Shown: positions 26,409-35,675 of the stretch, piece by piece | How positions within the stretch are numbered: position 1 is the stretch's first letter | Layout of the letters: the number at the start of each line of letters is the position of its first letter | NCBI GenBank assembly: GCA_033764435.1 | Contig: JANRIX010000007.1 | Coordinates: forward strand, 52,463-116,462 | DNA from: JAEUMY01 sp033764435 | GTDB taxonomy: Bacteria; Pseudomonadota; Gammaproteobacteria; Burkholderiales; Usitatibacteraceae | DNA length: 64,000 bases | Direction of reading: 5' to 3' | Translations under genes and position numbers: made by a program | Notes under the pieces: model-generated | What the model saw: only the letters and a program-made list of their open reading frames with translations | Database searches by the model: none | Told to the model about the DNA's origin: nothing

Positions 26409-26420
26409 GCGAATATTCGC
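26409..26420. repeat. GCGAATATTCGC palindrome
   Basis: Exact; occupies the ribosome-site position one base before the dppD-like ATG. Confidence 0.95.
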
Positions 26421-26421
26421 C

Positions 26422-27432
26422 ATGACCACATCCGCTTCCAATCCATCCTCGGCACCGCTGCTTGAAGTGCGCCACCTGCGCGTGGAGTTTCCCACCCGCC
26501 GCGGCGTGCTCACCGCCGTGGACGACATCAATCTCACCATCGCACCGGGCGAAGTACTCGGTGTCGTGGGCGAGTCGGGCGCGGGCAAATCGCTAACCGG
26601 CGCCGCGATCATCGGCTTGCTGGAGCCCCCGGGGCGCATCGCGGCGGGCGAGATCCTGCTGAATGGCCGGCGCATCGACAACCTGTCGTACGAGGAAATG
26701 CGCAAGGTGCGCGGCCGCGAGATCGGCGCCATTTTCCAGGACCCGTTGACGTCGCTGAATCCGCTCTATTCCATCGGCCGGCAGATCATGGAAACCATCA
26801 TGACCCACCTGCCGGTGAGCGAGAACGAGGCGCGTGAACGCGCCATCGCGCTGCTGCAGGAAGTGGGCATTCCCGCCGCGGAAAAGCGCATCGACCACTA
26901 TCCCCACCAGTTCTCCGGCGGCATGCGCCAGCGTGTGGTGATTTCGCTGGCACTCGCCGCGCAACCGAAGCTCATCATCGCCGACGAGCCGACCACGGCG
27001 CTCGATGTGTCCATCCAGGCGCAGATCATCACGCTTCTGAAGAAACTCTGCCGCGAGCACGGCACCGCCGTAATGCTGGTGACCCACGACATGGGCGTCA
27101 TTGCCGAAACGGCGGATCGCGTGGCGGTGATGTACTCGGGCCGCATCGCCGAAATCGGGCCGGTGCACGACGTCATTCACAACCCCCAGCATCCCTACAC
27201 CGTCGGCCTGATGGGCTCCATTCCCAGCATCGGCCAGGATGTGGAACGCCTGCCGCAGATCGAAGGCGCCATGCCGCGCCTGAACGCCATCCCGCAGGGC
27301 TGCGCGTTCAATCCGCGCTGCACCAAGGTGTTCGATCGCTGCCGCACCGAGCGCCCCGAGCTGCTGGATGCCGGTGCCACGCGCGCATCATGCTGGCTGC
27401 ACGCCAAGAACAAGGAAGCCGTCCATGGCTGA
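26422..27432 (+). CDS. Dipeptide ABC transporter ATP-binding protein DppD-like
   Basis: The 336-residue ATPase has Walker A GESGAGKS, the signature FSGGMRQRVVISLAL, Walker B LIIADEPTTALD and the switch His in THDMG, followed by the oligopeptide-transporter C-terminal domain with CAFNPRC and CRTERPEL (four Cys that may bind an iron-sulfur cluster in this family). The exact palindrome GCGAATATTCGC at 26409-26420 occupies the place of the ribosome site and ends one base before ATG. It overlaps the next gene by 8 bp. Confidence 0.93.
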   Translation: MTTSASNPSSAPLLEVRHLRVEFPTRRGVLTAVDDINLTIAPGEVLGVVGESGAGKSLTGAAIIGLLEPPGRIAAGEILLNGRRIDNLSYEEMRKVRGREIGAIFQDPLTSLNPLYSIGRQIMETIMTHLPVSENEARERAIALLQEVGIPAAEKRIDHYPHQFSGGMRQRVVISLALAAQPKLIIADEPTTALDVSIQAQIITLLKKLCREHGTAVMLVTHDMGVIAETADRVAVMYSGRIAEIGPVHDVIHNPQHPYTVGLMGSIPSIGQDVERLPQIEGAMPRLNAIPQGCAFNPRCTKVFDRCRTERPELLDAGATRASCWLHAKNKEAVHG

Positions 27433-28453
27433 GTCCAAACCATTGATCGACGTGCGCGGCCTGGCCCGCGATTTCGATGTCTCCCGTCCCTGGCTGAACC
27501 GTGTGCTGGAAGGCCAGCCGCGCACCTTCCTCAAGGCAGTCGACGGCGTGTCGTTCACCATCAACCGTGGTGAGACTCTGTCCCTGGTCGGAGAATCCGG
27601 CTGCGGCAAGTCGACGGTCGCGCGCCTCATCTGCGGCCTGTATACGCCCACCGCGGGCGAGATCCTCTTCGACGGTCAGGACATGGCGCGGGCGACCGGC
27701 GAACAGCTGAAAGCCATCCGTCGCCGGCTGCAGATGATTTTCCAGGACCCGTATGCCAGCCTGAATCCGCGCTGGCGGGTAAAAGACATCATCGCCGAGC
27801 CGATCACGGCGCATGGCATCACCCAGGACCAGGCCGAAATCGACAAGCGCGTGGCCGACTTGCTCACACAGGTGAAGCTCTCACCGCTGGATGGCGAGAA
27901 GTTTCCGCATGAATTCTCCGGCGGCCAGCGCCAGCGCATTTCGATTGCGCGCGCGCTGTCATCCAACCCAGAGTTCCTCATCTGTGACGAACCCACCTCG
28001 GCGCTGGACGTGTCGGTGCAGGCGCAGATCCTGAATCTGATGAAGGACCTGCAGCGCGAGTTCGGCCTTACCTATCTCTTCATCTCGCACAACCTCGCGG
28101 TGGTGTCGCACATCTCCAACCGCGTGGGCGTGATGTATCTCGGCCGCATCGTGGAAATTGCCGACACGAAGACGCTGTTCAACCGCCCGCTGCATCCGTA
28201 CACCCAGATGCTGCAGTCGGCCATTCCCGATCTCAAGATGTCGGGCAAGGCGCGCACACCGGTCGCGGGCGAAGTGCCCAATCCGCTGAATCCACCGTCG
28301 GGCTGCACCTTCCATCCGCGCTGCCCGCATGCCAACGAGCGCTGCAAGAGCGAGCGGCCGGAGCTCAAGGCCCACGACGGTGCCCAAGTGGCCTGTCACG
28401 GCGTGGAAGAGCGGCGCATCAGTTTCCATCCGCAGTCCGCCGCAACAGTGTAG
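27425..28453 (+). CDS. Dipeptide ABC transporter ATP-binding protein DppF-like
   Basis: The 342-residue second ATPase of the importer has Walker A GESGCGKS, signature FSGGQRQRISIARAL, Walker B FLICDEPTSALD and SHNLAVV, and the C-terminal oligopeptide domain (CTFHPRCPHANERCKSERPEL). ATG 27425 overlaps the end of the DppD-like gene by 8 bp, a usual arrangement. With the two binding proteins and the two permeases the set would form a complete peptide importer, if the DppC-like gene is functional. Confidence 0.93.
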   Translation: MAESKPLIDVRGLARDFDVSRPWLNRVLEGQPRTFLKAVDGVSFTINRGETLSLVGESGCGKSTVARLICGLYTPTAGEILFDGQDMARATGEQLKAIRRRLQMIFQDPYASLNPRWRVKDIIAEPITAHGITQDQAEIDKRVADLLTQVKLSPLDGEKFPHEFSGGQRQRISIARALSSNPEFLICDEPTSALDVSVQAQILNLMKDLQREFGLTYLFISHNLAVVSHISNRVGVMYLGRIVEIADTKTLFNRPLHPYTQMLQSAIPDLKMSGKARTPVAGEVPNPLNPPSGCTFHPRCPHANERCKSERPELKAHDGAQVACHGVEERRISFHPQSAATV

Positions 28454-28493
28454 TTAAATGGCTGCACCCGCAGCCCAATCCGCAGGAGCGCCC

Positions 28494-30896
28494 ATGCGAA
28501 TATTCGCAACACTGCTGACCCTCACGCTGGCCAGCACGTTCGTCCACGCCCAGACCGACACGGTCTATCAGCAGCCGCCCAAGGCCATCCTGGACGTGCT
28601 CGATGCGAAGCCGAATCCCGGTGCCGCCATTTCGCCAGACGGCAACACGCTGGCGCAGATCGAGGCACGCCGTTACCCGAGCATTGAAGAGCTGGCGCGG
28701 CCGTGGCTGCGCATGGCGGGGGATCGCATCGATCCGCTGTCCAATGGCCTGCACCGCGTGGCGCACATCCAGTCGCTCACGCTGCGTCCGCTTCTGGACG
28801 CCAATGCGACAGCGCGCAAGGTCACGCTGCCCGCTGGCGGTTCGTTTCATTCGCTGCGCTGGTCGCCAGATGGCAAGCGCTTCCTGCTGAAGCGCCGCAC
28901 AGACAAAGGAACCGAGCTGTGGCAGGGCGAGGTGGCGACCGCCGCGGTAAAGCCGGTGGTCGGCGTGTCGCTGCGCGCATGGATGGCGACCGACGTGGTG
29001 TGGCTGTCTTCGGACGAGATTCTCGCCATCACCGTTCCGGAAAAGCGCGGGCCCGCGCCGCTACCGCCCAAGGCGCCGAGCGGCCCCATCGTGCAGGAAA
29101 GCTTCGGCAAGGCGTCCGCCGAACGTACCTATCAGGATCTGCTGAAGACACCGCATGACGAAGCGCTCTTCGCCCACTACGCATCGGGCCAGATCACGCG
29201 CGTCAATCTCAAGACCGGCGCGCGGAAGACCATCGGTGCCCCGGCGCTCATCGCCGACATCGACGCGACCGGCGACGGCAAGGCCATGCTGGTTCAGCGT
29301 TTGGTCAAGCCGTTTGGCTTCACGCTGCCATGGAGCGAGTTTGGTCGCACGGTCGAACTGATCGGCATGGACGGCAAGCTGCTCGCCAAGGTGGCCGATG
29401 TGCCGCGCCGCGAAAACGTGCCCATCCAGGGCGTGATCAAGGGGCCGCGCAACTTCTTTGCCTCGCCGCTCGATGGCGCGGTGTATCTGCTCGAAGCGCT
29501 GGACGATGGCGACCCGAAGAAGAAGGTGCCGCATCGCGACCGCCTGCTGCGTCTCGACCCGCCGTACTCTGCTGCGCCACGCGAGGTCTATCGCGCGGCA
29601 CATCGCGTCAACCGCGTCAGCTTCCTCGAAGAAAAGGACCGTGCGCTGATCGTCGACTTCGACCGCGATCGCGTGTGGATTGCCGGCCGCATCGTCAACC
29701 TGGCCGGTCAGCAAGGCGACGCACCCGCGCTGTTCGACCTGTCCGCGCGCGACCGCTACAACAATCCGGGCAACCCGGTGATGAAGCCGCTGCCCAATGG
29801 CGGCAGTGTGGTGCGCGTGGTCGATGGCGCGGTACTCACCATCGGTCCCGGCGCCTCGCCCAAGGGTGATCGTCCCTTCCTCGACCGCATCAATCTGGCC
29901 GACAAGAGCAAGACTCGACTCTTCCAGGCAGGCGAAGCCGAGTATGAAATGCCCATCCGCGTGCTCGACGACAAGGGCGAGCGCATCGTGACCTCGCGCG
30001 AGAGCAAGACCGATGTGCCCAATCTGTTCCTGCGTGCCGGAAAAGCCGAGCCGGTGATGCTCACGCGCAATGTCGACACGGCGCCACAACTGCGTCAGCT
30101 GAAGCGCGAACTGGTCAAGTTCAAGCGCGCCGATGGCGTGGAATTGTCGTTCTGGATGGTGCTGCCGCCGGACTACAAGCAAGGCGAGAAGCGGCCCACG
30201 CTGGTCTGGGCCTATCCGCTGGAATTCACCGACGCCACGGTGGCCGGCCAGGTCTCCGGTTCTCCCAACCGCTTCACTCAGATCGGCGGCACCAGCCATC
30301 TCTTCATGGCGCTGGAAGGCTACGTCGTGCTCGACGATGCGACCATGCCGGTGGTTGGCGCGCCCGATGTGGTGAACAACACCTTCATCGAGCAGATCAC
30401 CGCCAACGCCGAGGCCATCATTGCCAAGGCCGAGGAGCTCGGCATCACCGACCGCAGCAAGGTTGCCGTCGGCGGTCACAGCTACGGCGCCTTCATGACG
30501 GCGCATCTGCTGGCGCACACCGATCTCTTCAAGACCGGCATTGCGCGCAGCGGCGCCTACAACCGTACCCTGACGCCCTTCGGCTTCCAGTCCGAGCGAC
30601 GCAGCCTCTGGGAAGCGCCGGAGACCTACATCAAGCTCTCGCCCTTCATGGTCGCCAACAAGCTGAAGGAACCCATCCTGATGATGCACGGCGAGGCCGA
30701 CAACAACTCCGGCACGTTCCCCATGCAAAGCGAACGCATGTTCCAGGCGCTGGCCGGCACCGGCGGCAATGTGCGCTACGTGGTGCTGCCGCATGAAGCG
30801 CATGGATACGCATCTCGTGAATCCGTGGGCCACACGCTCTGGGAAATGTCATCCTGGCTGAAGCAGCAGCTGGGTGATCCGCGCGCGGCGAAGTAG
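28494..30896 (+). CDS. S9-family prolyl oligopeptidase, secreted
   Basis: The 800-residue protein has a signal peptide (MRIFATLLTLTLAS, cleaved near HAQ), a long beta-propeller-like N-terminal region and a C-terminal alpha/beta hydrolase peptidase domain: nucleophile Ser663 in GGHSYGAFMTAH, Asp in MMHGEADNNSG and His in LPHEAHGY. It would release short peptides in the periplasm, matching the adjacent peptide importer. The true start is ATG 28494, preceded by GCAGGAG; the first iterated palindrome base is the G of the ATG, so the palindrome encodes the start of the signal peptide. Confidence 0.9.
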   Translation: MRIFATLLTLTLASTFVHAQTDTVYQQPPKAILDVLDAKPNPGAAISPDGNTLAQIEARRYPSIEELARPWLRMAGDRIDPLSNGLHRVAHIQSLTLRPLLDANATARKVTLPAGGSFHSLRWSPDGKRFLLKRRTDKGTELWQGEVATAAVKPVVGVSLRAWMATDVVWLSSDEILAITVPEKRGPAPLPPKAPSGPIVQESFGKASAERTYQDLLKTPHDEALFAHYASGQITRVNLKTGARKTIGAPALIADIDATGDGKAMLVQRLVKPFGFTLPWSEFGRTVELIGMDGKLLAKVADVPRRENVPIQGVIKGPRNFFASPLDGAVYLLEALDDGDPKKKVPHRDRLLRLDPPYSAAPREVYRAAHRVNRVSFLEEKDRALIVDFDRDRVWIAGRIVNLAGQQGDAPALFDLSARDRYNNPGNPVMKPLPNGGSVVRVVDGAVLTIGPGASPKGDRPFLDRINLADKSKTRLFQAGEAEYEMPIRVLDDKGERIVTSRESKTDVPNLFLRAGKAEPVMLTRNVDTAPQLRQLKRELVKFKRADGVELSFWMVLPPDYKQGEKRPTLVWAYPLEFTDATVAGQVSGSPNRFTQIGGTSHLFMALEGYVVLDDATMPVVGAPDVVNNTFIEQITANAEAIIAKAEELGITDRSKVAVGGHSYGAFMTAHLLAHTDLFKTGIARSGAYNRTLTPFGFQSERRSLWEAPETYIKLSPFMVANKLKEPILMMHGEADNNSGTFPMQSERMFQALAGTGGNVRYVVLPHEAHGYASRESVGHTLWEMSSWLKQQLGDPRAAK
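28496..28507. repeat. GCGAATATTCGC palindrome
   Basis: Exact; starts at the G of the S9 peptidase ATG, Arg-Ile-Phe-Ala phase. Confidence 0.95.
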
Positions 30897-30901
30897 GTCT
30901 C

Positions 30902-30913
30902 GCGAATATTCGG
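30902..30913. repeat. GCGAATATTCGC-type palindrome, single mismatch (last base G)
   Basis: GCGAATATTCGG in the gap just before the thpR ATG. Confidence 0.8.
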
Positions 30914-30916
30914 AAC

Positions 30917-31429
30917 ATGGCCCGCGCCTTCTTCGCCCTCTGGCCCGACTCGTCCGTGCGCGAGCGGCTGGCCGTGCACGCCGAGGAAATCGCGAAGCAG
31001 TCAGGCGGCAAGGCGGTCAAGCCCGACTCACTGCACATGACGCTGATTTTCGTGGGCAACGTGGCGGACGACAGGCTGGCGCGCCTGGCCGCAGTGGTGG
31101 ACCGCATCAGCAGGAAGCCCTTCAGCATGGGACTCGATCGCCTGTCCGCCTTCGCAGAGCCGGGCGTGGCCTGGGTGGGCACGAGTCATGTGCCCTCGGC
31201 GCTGTACGACATCCAGGCGCAGCTCTACATGGAACTGGAGAACGCCGGGTTTGAAGTCGAGCAGCGCCGCTTCGTGCCTCACATCACAGTCGCGCGCAAG
31301 GTGACGAAGGACGTGAAGGATCGTCCGATCGACCTCATCCTCTGGTCAGCGCGCACGCTCTGCCTCGTACATTCCGACACCAAGCCGGAGGGCTCGGTGT
31401 ATCAGGTGGTCAAGACATGGAAGTTGTGA
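30917..31429 (+). CDS. thpR: RNA 2',3'-cyclic phosphodiesterase (2H family)
   Basis: The 170-residue protein has the two HxTx motifs of the 2H phosphoesterases, His40-Met-Thr42 and His122-Ile-Thr124, and the start RAFFALWPDSSVRERL usual for ThpR/LigT. The family hydrolyses 2',3'-cyclic phosphate ends and can ligate 2',5' RNA ends. A degenerate palindrome (GCGAATATTCGG, 30902-30913) sits 3 bp before the ATG in the ribosome-site region. The gene follows the S9 peptidase by 20 bp. Confidence 0.92.
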   Translation: MARAFFALWPDSSVRERLAVHAEEIAKQSGGKAVKPDSLHMTLIFVGNVADDRLARLAAVVDRISRKPFSMGLDRLSAFAEPGVAWVGTSHVPSALYDIQAQLYMELENAGFEVEQRRFVPHITVARKVTKDVKDRPIDLILWSARTLCLVHSDTKPEGSVYQVVKTWKL

Positions 31430-31446
31430 TGGTTGTGATGGTTGTG
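31423..31446 (+). repeat. Short tandem repeat, 9-bp unit
   Basis: GTTGTGATG is repeated about two and a half times across the thpR stop codon, so the last codons of thpR could vary in number. GC-rich hairpins (GGGTCG / CGACCC at about 31485-31508) follow in the gap to the SRPBCC gene. Confidence 0.6.
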
Positions 31447-31555
31447 CAGGCTCTCAGGCCTGCGTCCGCACTCTCATGCGGAGCGGGTCGCTGCGCTCCC
31501 GACCCGACCCGGTTAGTTGAAGCGGAGGGTTGCAACTCCGTTCCGGCGGCAGACC

Positions 31556-32131
31556 TCAGTTCGACTTGCCCTCGTCCGCTTTACTTTTCGCGGCCTCGGT
31601 GCCCGCCTTCATCTGCTTCAGCCACGGATCCCAGTCAATCGGCTTTTCCTCGAAACTCTTCTTGAGATTCTTCAGTACACCGGGCCATGCGCGACTGAAG
31701 TAGGCATGGGTCTTGTCCCATTCGCCGCCCTCGCCGAATCCGCCGTGAAAGAGCGTGACCTGCGTGTCATCGCCGTGGGATTCAAAGCGCAGCGTGACAT
31801 AGGTGCGCTGCTTGCGCGCCTCCGGCAGACTGGGCGGCGCGTTCCAGGTGAAGGACACCATGCGATTTTCCTGCAGCGCGAGGTAGCGCATGTCGTCGGC
31901 GCCCTTCATGCCCGGCTCGGCATAGGGGTTCATGTGGATTTCGAACAGCCCGCCCACGCGCGGCTCGATGACTGCATCAGGTGCAAAGAATGTGCGGATG
32001 CCGTCGCGCGTGGTCCACGCCTTGTAGACAGCAGCCGGACTCGCCTTGATGGTGATCGACTCATTGATTACCTTGGCCTGAGCCCAGGCAGGCGGAGCGG
32101 CAAGCAAAACCAAGCATAGCAGACTGCGCAT
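31556..32131 (-). CDS. SRPBCC/AHSA1-domain protein with signal peptide
   Basis: From ATG 32131 (preceded by AAGGAG) the protein has 191 residues: a signal peptide (RSLLCLVLLAAPPAWAQA) and a START-like SRPBCC domain (SPAAVYKAWTTRDGIRTFFAPDAVIEPRVGGLFEIHM, VTLFHGGFGEGGEWDKTHAYFSRAWPGVLKNLK). An upstream frame to 32233 is not needed. The domain binds hydrophobic ligands; export of an AHSA1-type protein is less common. It is convergent with thpR. The ligand is unknown. Confidence 0.82.
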   Translation of the reverse strand: MRSLLCLVLLAAPPAWAQAKVINESITIKASPAAVYKAWTTRDGIRTFFAPDAVIEPRVGGLFEIHMNPYAEPGMKGADDMRYLALQENRMVSFTWNAPPSLPEARKQRTYVTLRFESHGDDTQVTLFHGGFGEGGEWDKTHAYFSRAWPGVLKNLKKSFEEKPIDWDPWLKQMKAGTEAAKSKADEGKSN

Positions 32132-32254
32132 GACTTCTCCTTGTAGTGCCAGAGAAAACAGATAAGACTCGCCAAGACTATAGGGCCACCGCGAACGCCA
32201 TCGTGTAGCGATTCGTGACGACTGCAACATCATGCAATCCGCGCCGCCAACCCG

Positions 32255-33172
32255 TTAGCCGAGCCCGCGTTCCCATGCCGGCCGACCGCCGAAATGGCGG
32301 GCCAGAAACTCGACAAACACCCGCACTTTGGGTGGCACATGGCTGCGCTTGGGATACACGGCATGGATGCCCAGCTCGGGCAGCGAATATTCGCTGAGCA
32401 GCCGCACCAGTCTTCCGCTGCGCAATTCCTCGCCCACATAGAACGATGGCGTGAGCAGGATACCCACGCCGCGCAACGCGGCTTCGCGCTCTGCGATGCC
32501 GTTGTTGGCGCGCAGGTTGCCGGTGACGGCGACTGCGATATCGCGCCCGCCCGGCGCGCGGAAGCGCCAGACATTGGCCGCTGACGCGTACTGATACAGG
32601 ATGCAGTTGTGCGCTGACAGATCCTCGGGCGTCTCCGGCGTCCCATGCTCGGCCAGATACGACGGCGCGGCGCAGACCCATTGGCGGCAGGTGGCGAGAC
32701 GGCGTGCGATGAGCGAGCTCGGCGCCATGCGCTGGGTGATGCGCACTCCCACGTCAAAGCCTTCCTCGACCAGGTCGACCTGGCGATCATCCATGCGCAG
32801 ATCCACCTGGATATCCGGATGGCGACGCAGGAACTCGGGCAGTGCGGGTGCCAGCTCCAGAATGCCGAAGGACATCGGCGCATTGATCTTGAGCGTGCCA
32901 CGCGGCTCGCGCTGCAGCCGGGTGATGGCGCCCTCGGCTTCGGCGATGCGCTCCAGGGCACCCTGGCTGGCCGCGAAGAGCTCCGCACCCGCCTCGGTGA
33001 GCGAGAGCCGGCGCGTGGTGCGGTTGAGCAGCCTCACGCCCAGCCGCTCCTCCAGCCGGGTGAGGTACTTGCTCACCACCGCGCGCGAGAGCTCCAGCTC
33101 GTCAGCCGCGCGCGTGAAGCTGCCACGCTCCACCACGCGCACGAAGACGGCCACATCGGTCAGGTTGTCCAC
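32255..33172 (-). CDS. LysR-family transcriptional regulator
   Basis: The protein has an N-terminal helix-turn-helix (DVAVFVRVVERGSFTRAADELELSRAVVSKYLTRLEERL) and a substrate-binding effector domain ending at GIHAVYPKRSHVPPKVRVFVEFLARHF. The start GTG 33172 gives VDNLTDVAVF, the usual LysR N-terminus; the longer frame from a TTG at 33211 adds 13 unlikely residues. It is divergent from the rhodanese-DoxX pair, which it may regulate. An iterated palindrome encodes Glu-Tyr-Ser in the effector domain. Confidence 0.88.
   Translation of the reverse strand: MDNLTDVAVFVRVVERGSFTRAADELELSRAVVSKYLTRLEERLGVRLLNRTTRRLSLTEAGAELFAASQGALERIAEAEGAITRLQREPRGTLKINAPMSFGILELAPALPEFLRRHPDIQVDLRMDDRQVDLVEEGFDVGVRITQRMAPSSLIARRLATCRQWVCAAPSYLAEHGTPETPEDLSAHNCILYQYASAANVWRFRAPGGRDIAVAVTGNLRANNGIAEREAALRGVGILLTPSFYVGEELRSGRLVRLLSEYSLPELGIHAVYPKRSHVPPKVRVFVEFLARHFGGRPAWERGLG
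32393..32404. repeat. GCGAATATTCGC palindrome
   Basis: Exact; LysR effector domain, Glu-Tyr-Ser phase; flanked A/T. Confidence 0.95.
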
Positions 33173-33317
33173 AGCGTGTCCATGTCGGGATTGGTTTGTT
33201 TTCGTGAACAATCATATGCCAGCGCCCCCGTTTATCCAAGGGTGCGCCATCCCTACCATGCTCACACGGCGACCCAACAACCAACGCCGATTCTTCCTCA
33301 TTCAATGGAGCATGACC

Positions 33318-33722
33318 ATGAACTACGACTTCAAAAAAGCGCACGAACACTTCACCGCCAGAAACGCCTTCACCACCGGCCCGCATGAATTGCTGGGCAT
33401 GATCGACCACAAGGCCGACATCGTCATCGTCGACGTGCGCCTGCCCTCCGACTTCCGCAAGGGCCACGTGCCGGGTGCGGTGAACCTGCCCAAGGGGCGC
33501 TGGGAAAAAGGCGCCGACGCGGCCGGCCTGTCGAAGGACAAGCTCAACGTCCTCTACTGCTACAACCAGCAGTGCCACCTGGCCAGCGAAGCCGCCGAAC
33601 TTCTGGTGAAGCAAGGCTACCCCGTCATCGAGATGGAAGGCGGTTTCGCCACGTGGGAAGCGTTCAACCAGCCCGTTGAATTGCGCAACCCGCCGGTTGA
33701 GGCCCTGCAGCAGGCAGCCTGA
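33318..33722 (+). CDS. Rhodanese-like sulfurtransferase domain protein
   Basis: The 134-residue protein has one rhodanese domain: VIVDVRLPSDFRKGHVPGAVNLP and the active-site loop LYCYNQQCHLASEAAELL, with a catalytic Cys. ATG 33318 is better spaced from the GGAG at 33307 than the alternative ATG 33312. The following DoxX gene starts 6 bp downstream, and the pair is divergent from a LysR gene. Such pairs are frequent in proteobacteria; substrate unknown. Confidence 0.9.
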   Translation: MNYDFKKAHEHFTARNAFTTGPHELLGMIDHKADIVIVDVRLPSDFRKGHVPGAVNLPKGRWEKGADAAGLSKDKLNVLYCYNQQCHLASEAAELLVKQGYPVIEMEGGFATWEAFNQPVELRNPPVEALQQAA

Positions 33723-33727
33723 GGCAG

Positions 33728-34183
33728 ATGATCATGGACAACCGTTCACTGCCTGACTACGGCGCGCTAGTGCTGCGCGTGACGCTCGGCGTCATGTTTC
33801 TCGCCCACAGCGTGTATCTCAAAGCCTTCGTGTTCACGCTTTCCGGCACGGCGCAGTTCTTCCAGTCCATCGGACTGCCGGGGCCGCTCGCCTACATCGT
33901 GTTCGCAGCCGAGGCGGTGGGCGGTGTCCTGCTCATCCTCGGCTGGCGCACGCGAATCGTCGCCGCCGCGCTGGTTCCGGTACTGCTCGGCGCCACCTGG
34001 GCGCACTGGGATGCGGGCTGGCTCTTCACCAACAAGGGGGGCGGCTGGGAATATCCGCTGTTCCTCGCGTTCGCCGCGGCAGCACAGGCGTTGCTGGGCG
34101 CGGGCGCGTGGGCGCTGGATGGCGACGCCGATCTCGGCCGAACCAACGCTGTCCCAATCTCCGTCAGGCGGGGCGCGGCCTGA
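33728..34183 (+). CDS. DoxX family membrane protein
   Basis: The 151-residue protein has four hydrophobic segments (ALVLRVTLGVMFLAHSVYL, GPLAYIVFAAEAVGGVLLIL, IVAAALVPVLLGATWAH, LFLAFAAAAQALLGAGAWAL), the usual topology of DoxX/YqjF proteins, thought to act with membrane redox or sulfur metabolism. It may begin at ATG 33728 or 33734. It is cotranscribed with the rhodanese gene. Confidence 0.9.
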   Translation: MIMDNRSLPDYGALVLRVTLGVMFLAHSVYLKAFVFTLSGTAQFFQSIGLPGPLAYIVFAAEAVGGVLLILGWRTRIVAAALVPVLLGATWAHWDAGWLFTNKGGGWEYPLFLAFAAAAQALLGAGAWALDGDADLGRTNAVPISVRRGAA

Positions 34184-34209
34184 CGACCGGGGCGGGTCCA
34201 GCCCGCCCC
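34162..34209. terminator. GC-rich hairpins between convergent genes
   Basis: CGTCAGG and CCTGACG, then GGGGCGGG (34189-34196) and CCCGCCCC (34202-34209), form stable stem-loops after the DoxX stop. There is no T-tract, so termination here is only a possibility. Confidence 0.35.
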
Positions 34210-34272
34210 AACCTGATATGGAAGCGAGGCCGGATTGGGTTACAGAATCGGCGGCGCTGACTCAGCCTGCGA

Positions 34273-35226
34273 TCAAGACTTCGGCTTGCGTGGTTGGCTG
34301 CGCAGCCAGCTGGTATCCCCTCGCTGCAGGCGGCCATGGAACTCGGTCACCAATCTCGCAAGCAGGTCCGCATCTACGCCCTTTGATCGCAAATGGGCGC
34401 TGAGTGCTGATTCGTAATCTCCTCCGCAGATGCCGGCGCCCCAGCAAAGCTGCAACGTCTTGGGGCTATCGGCCCTGCAGTCTTCGCCCATTCTGCAGGC
34501 CATCAGCTCAGCGGCCGCGTACCACAACATTTCTCCACCTTCGCGCGCTGGAAACATGCCCTCGAAACGGGAAGTATCCGATCGGTACATAAGGAGGTTC
34601 TTGACCGTCAGATGCATCGATGCATCCATGACTTCCTTCAATACAGCCTTGCCCTCTTGAGAGCCGAGATTGGCAGCGTCCAGCCTGATACCCATCGAAC
34701 GAAAGCGTTCGAATTCTGGTGTGGCTCGCAGTGCCTCCATGAATGCTTCACTCATAAAACCTTCCGGGAAGATTCCTCGACATACCTCCCGCGAACGTCG
34801 GTATGCGGCGAGCCGGGTTGGCAAAGGCGCAGCGCCAAAAGACAAACTGCCGCGCATACCGCCTTCAACAAAGCCCTCCTCCGCGCTCTGCATCCACACG
34901 TCCTCGGTAGTCTCGATGCTGCGACAGTGGACCTTCAATGTAATGGCCGCGTACTCGATGAGCCCGGGATCCTTCGAGAGGAGCATCTCCCTAGCAGTGA
35001 GCTTCTTTTCCGAAGGACCGCCAAGGACGGCGGGACTGGGCGATACGGCAATGGCTGCAAGGGCGGCATCCAGTGAGGCTGTGCCGGATGCGGCACGCGC
35101 TTGATTGCCGCTTGGTTCCAGCTTAGGTTCATCGTCGCGGTAGAGCAGCCATGCGACGACGATGGCAATCGACGCCAGAAGCACAGTCACGCCGGCAACT
35201 CGGGTACGCCACGTACGCAGCATCAC
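34273..35226 (-). CDS. Membrane-anchored hypothetical protein
   Basis: The 317-residue protein has one N-terminal hydrophobic span (VAGVTVLLASIAIVVAWLL, about residues 10-30) and then a largely helical periplasmic part with several cysteines, including CRMGEDCRADSPKTLQLCWGAGICGGDYE near the C-terminus, which could form disulfides. I do not recognise a family. Its ATG overlaps the end of the upstream DUF2214-like gene in an ATGA junction, so the two are coupled. Confidence 0.7.
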   Translation of the reverse strand: MMLRTWRTRVAGVTVLLASIAIVVAWLLYRDDEPKLEPSGNQARAASGTASLDAALAAIAVSPSPAVLGGPSEKKLTAREMLLSKDPGLIEYAAITLKVHCRSIETTEDVWMQSAEEGFVEGGMRGSLSFGAAPLPTRLAAYRRSREVCRGIFPEGFMSEAFMEALRATPEFERFRSMGIRLDAANLGSQEGKAVLKEVMDASMHLTVKNLLMYRSDTSRFEGMFPAREGGEMLWYAAAELMACRMGEDCRADSPKTLQLCWGAGICGGDYESALSAHLRSKGVDADLLARLVTEFHGRLQRGDTSWLRSQPRKPKS

Positions 35227-35675
35227 CAGCCCATCCCCCGCGCCATGTACACTGCCGCGAGCGGAATGAACGCGGCGAGATGCACTTCGATCATCTTGAT
35301 GCGGCGCAGCGCCCGCTGGTCTTCCGGCGCAGGCCGAAAGCCGGCATCAGCCCGCGCGGCGCGCGCCCAGCGCAGAAGTGCCAAGGTGGGCTTGATGGAC
35401 AGCAGCGCCACGACGACGAACAAGCCTGTCTTCACCCAGAACACCGGGTTGCTGGCATAGAAGGCCGCGCCCTTGGCACCTGCGAATATTCGCAACAGCC
35501 CCGTGATCAGCACCGCGACGGCAGCGCCGCCATACCAAGCATCACAGCGCGCCAGCAGCATCGCCACGCGCGCATCGACCTCGCCACGCAGCAGCATGAT
35601 TTCCGCCGTGAGAAATGCGAACAGGACGAAGATGGCGATGAAGTGCAGATACGCCAGCAGCGCGTCCTGGATCAT
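35223..35675 (-). CDS. DUF2214 family membrane protein
   Basis: The 150-residue protein has four hydrophobic segments (YLHFIAIFVLFAFLTAEIMLL, AVAVLITGLLRIFAG, WVKTGLFVVVALLSI, LAAFIPLAAVYMA) and the His-containing first span typical of DUF2214. Function unknown. It overlaps the aminotransferase stop upstream and the hypothetical start downstream by 4 bp each, so all three are translationally coupled. An iterated palindrome encodes Arg-Ile-Phe-Ala inside the second span. Confidence 0.82.
   Translation of the reverse strand: MIQDALLAYLHFIAIFVLFAFLTAEIMLLRGEVDARVAMLLARCDAWYGGAAVAVLITGLLRIFAGAKGAAFYASNPVFWVKTGLFVVVALLSIKPTLALLRWARAARADAGFRPAPEDQRALRRIKMIEVHLAAFIPLAAVYMARGMGW
35482..35493. repeat. 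GCGAATATTCGC palindrome
   Basis: Exact; DUF2214 gene, Arg-Ile-Phe-Ala phase. Confidence 0.95.
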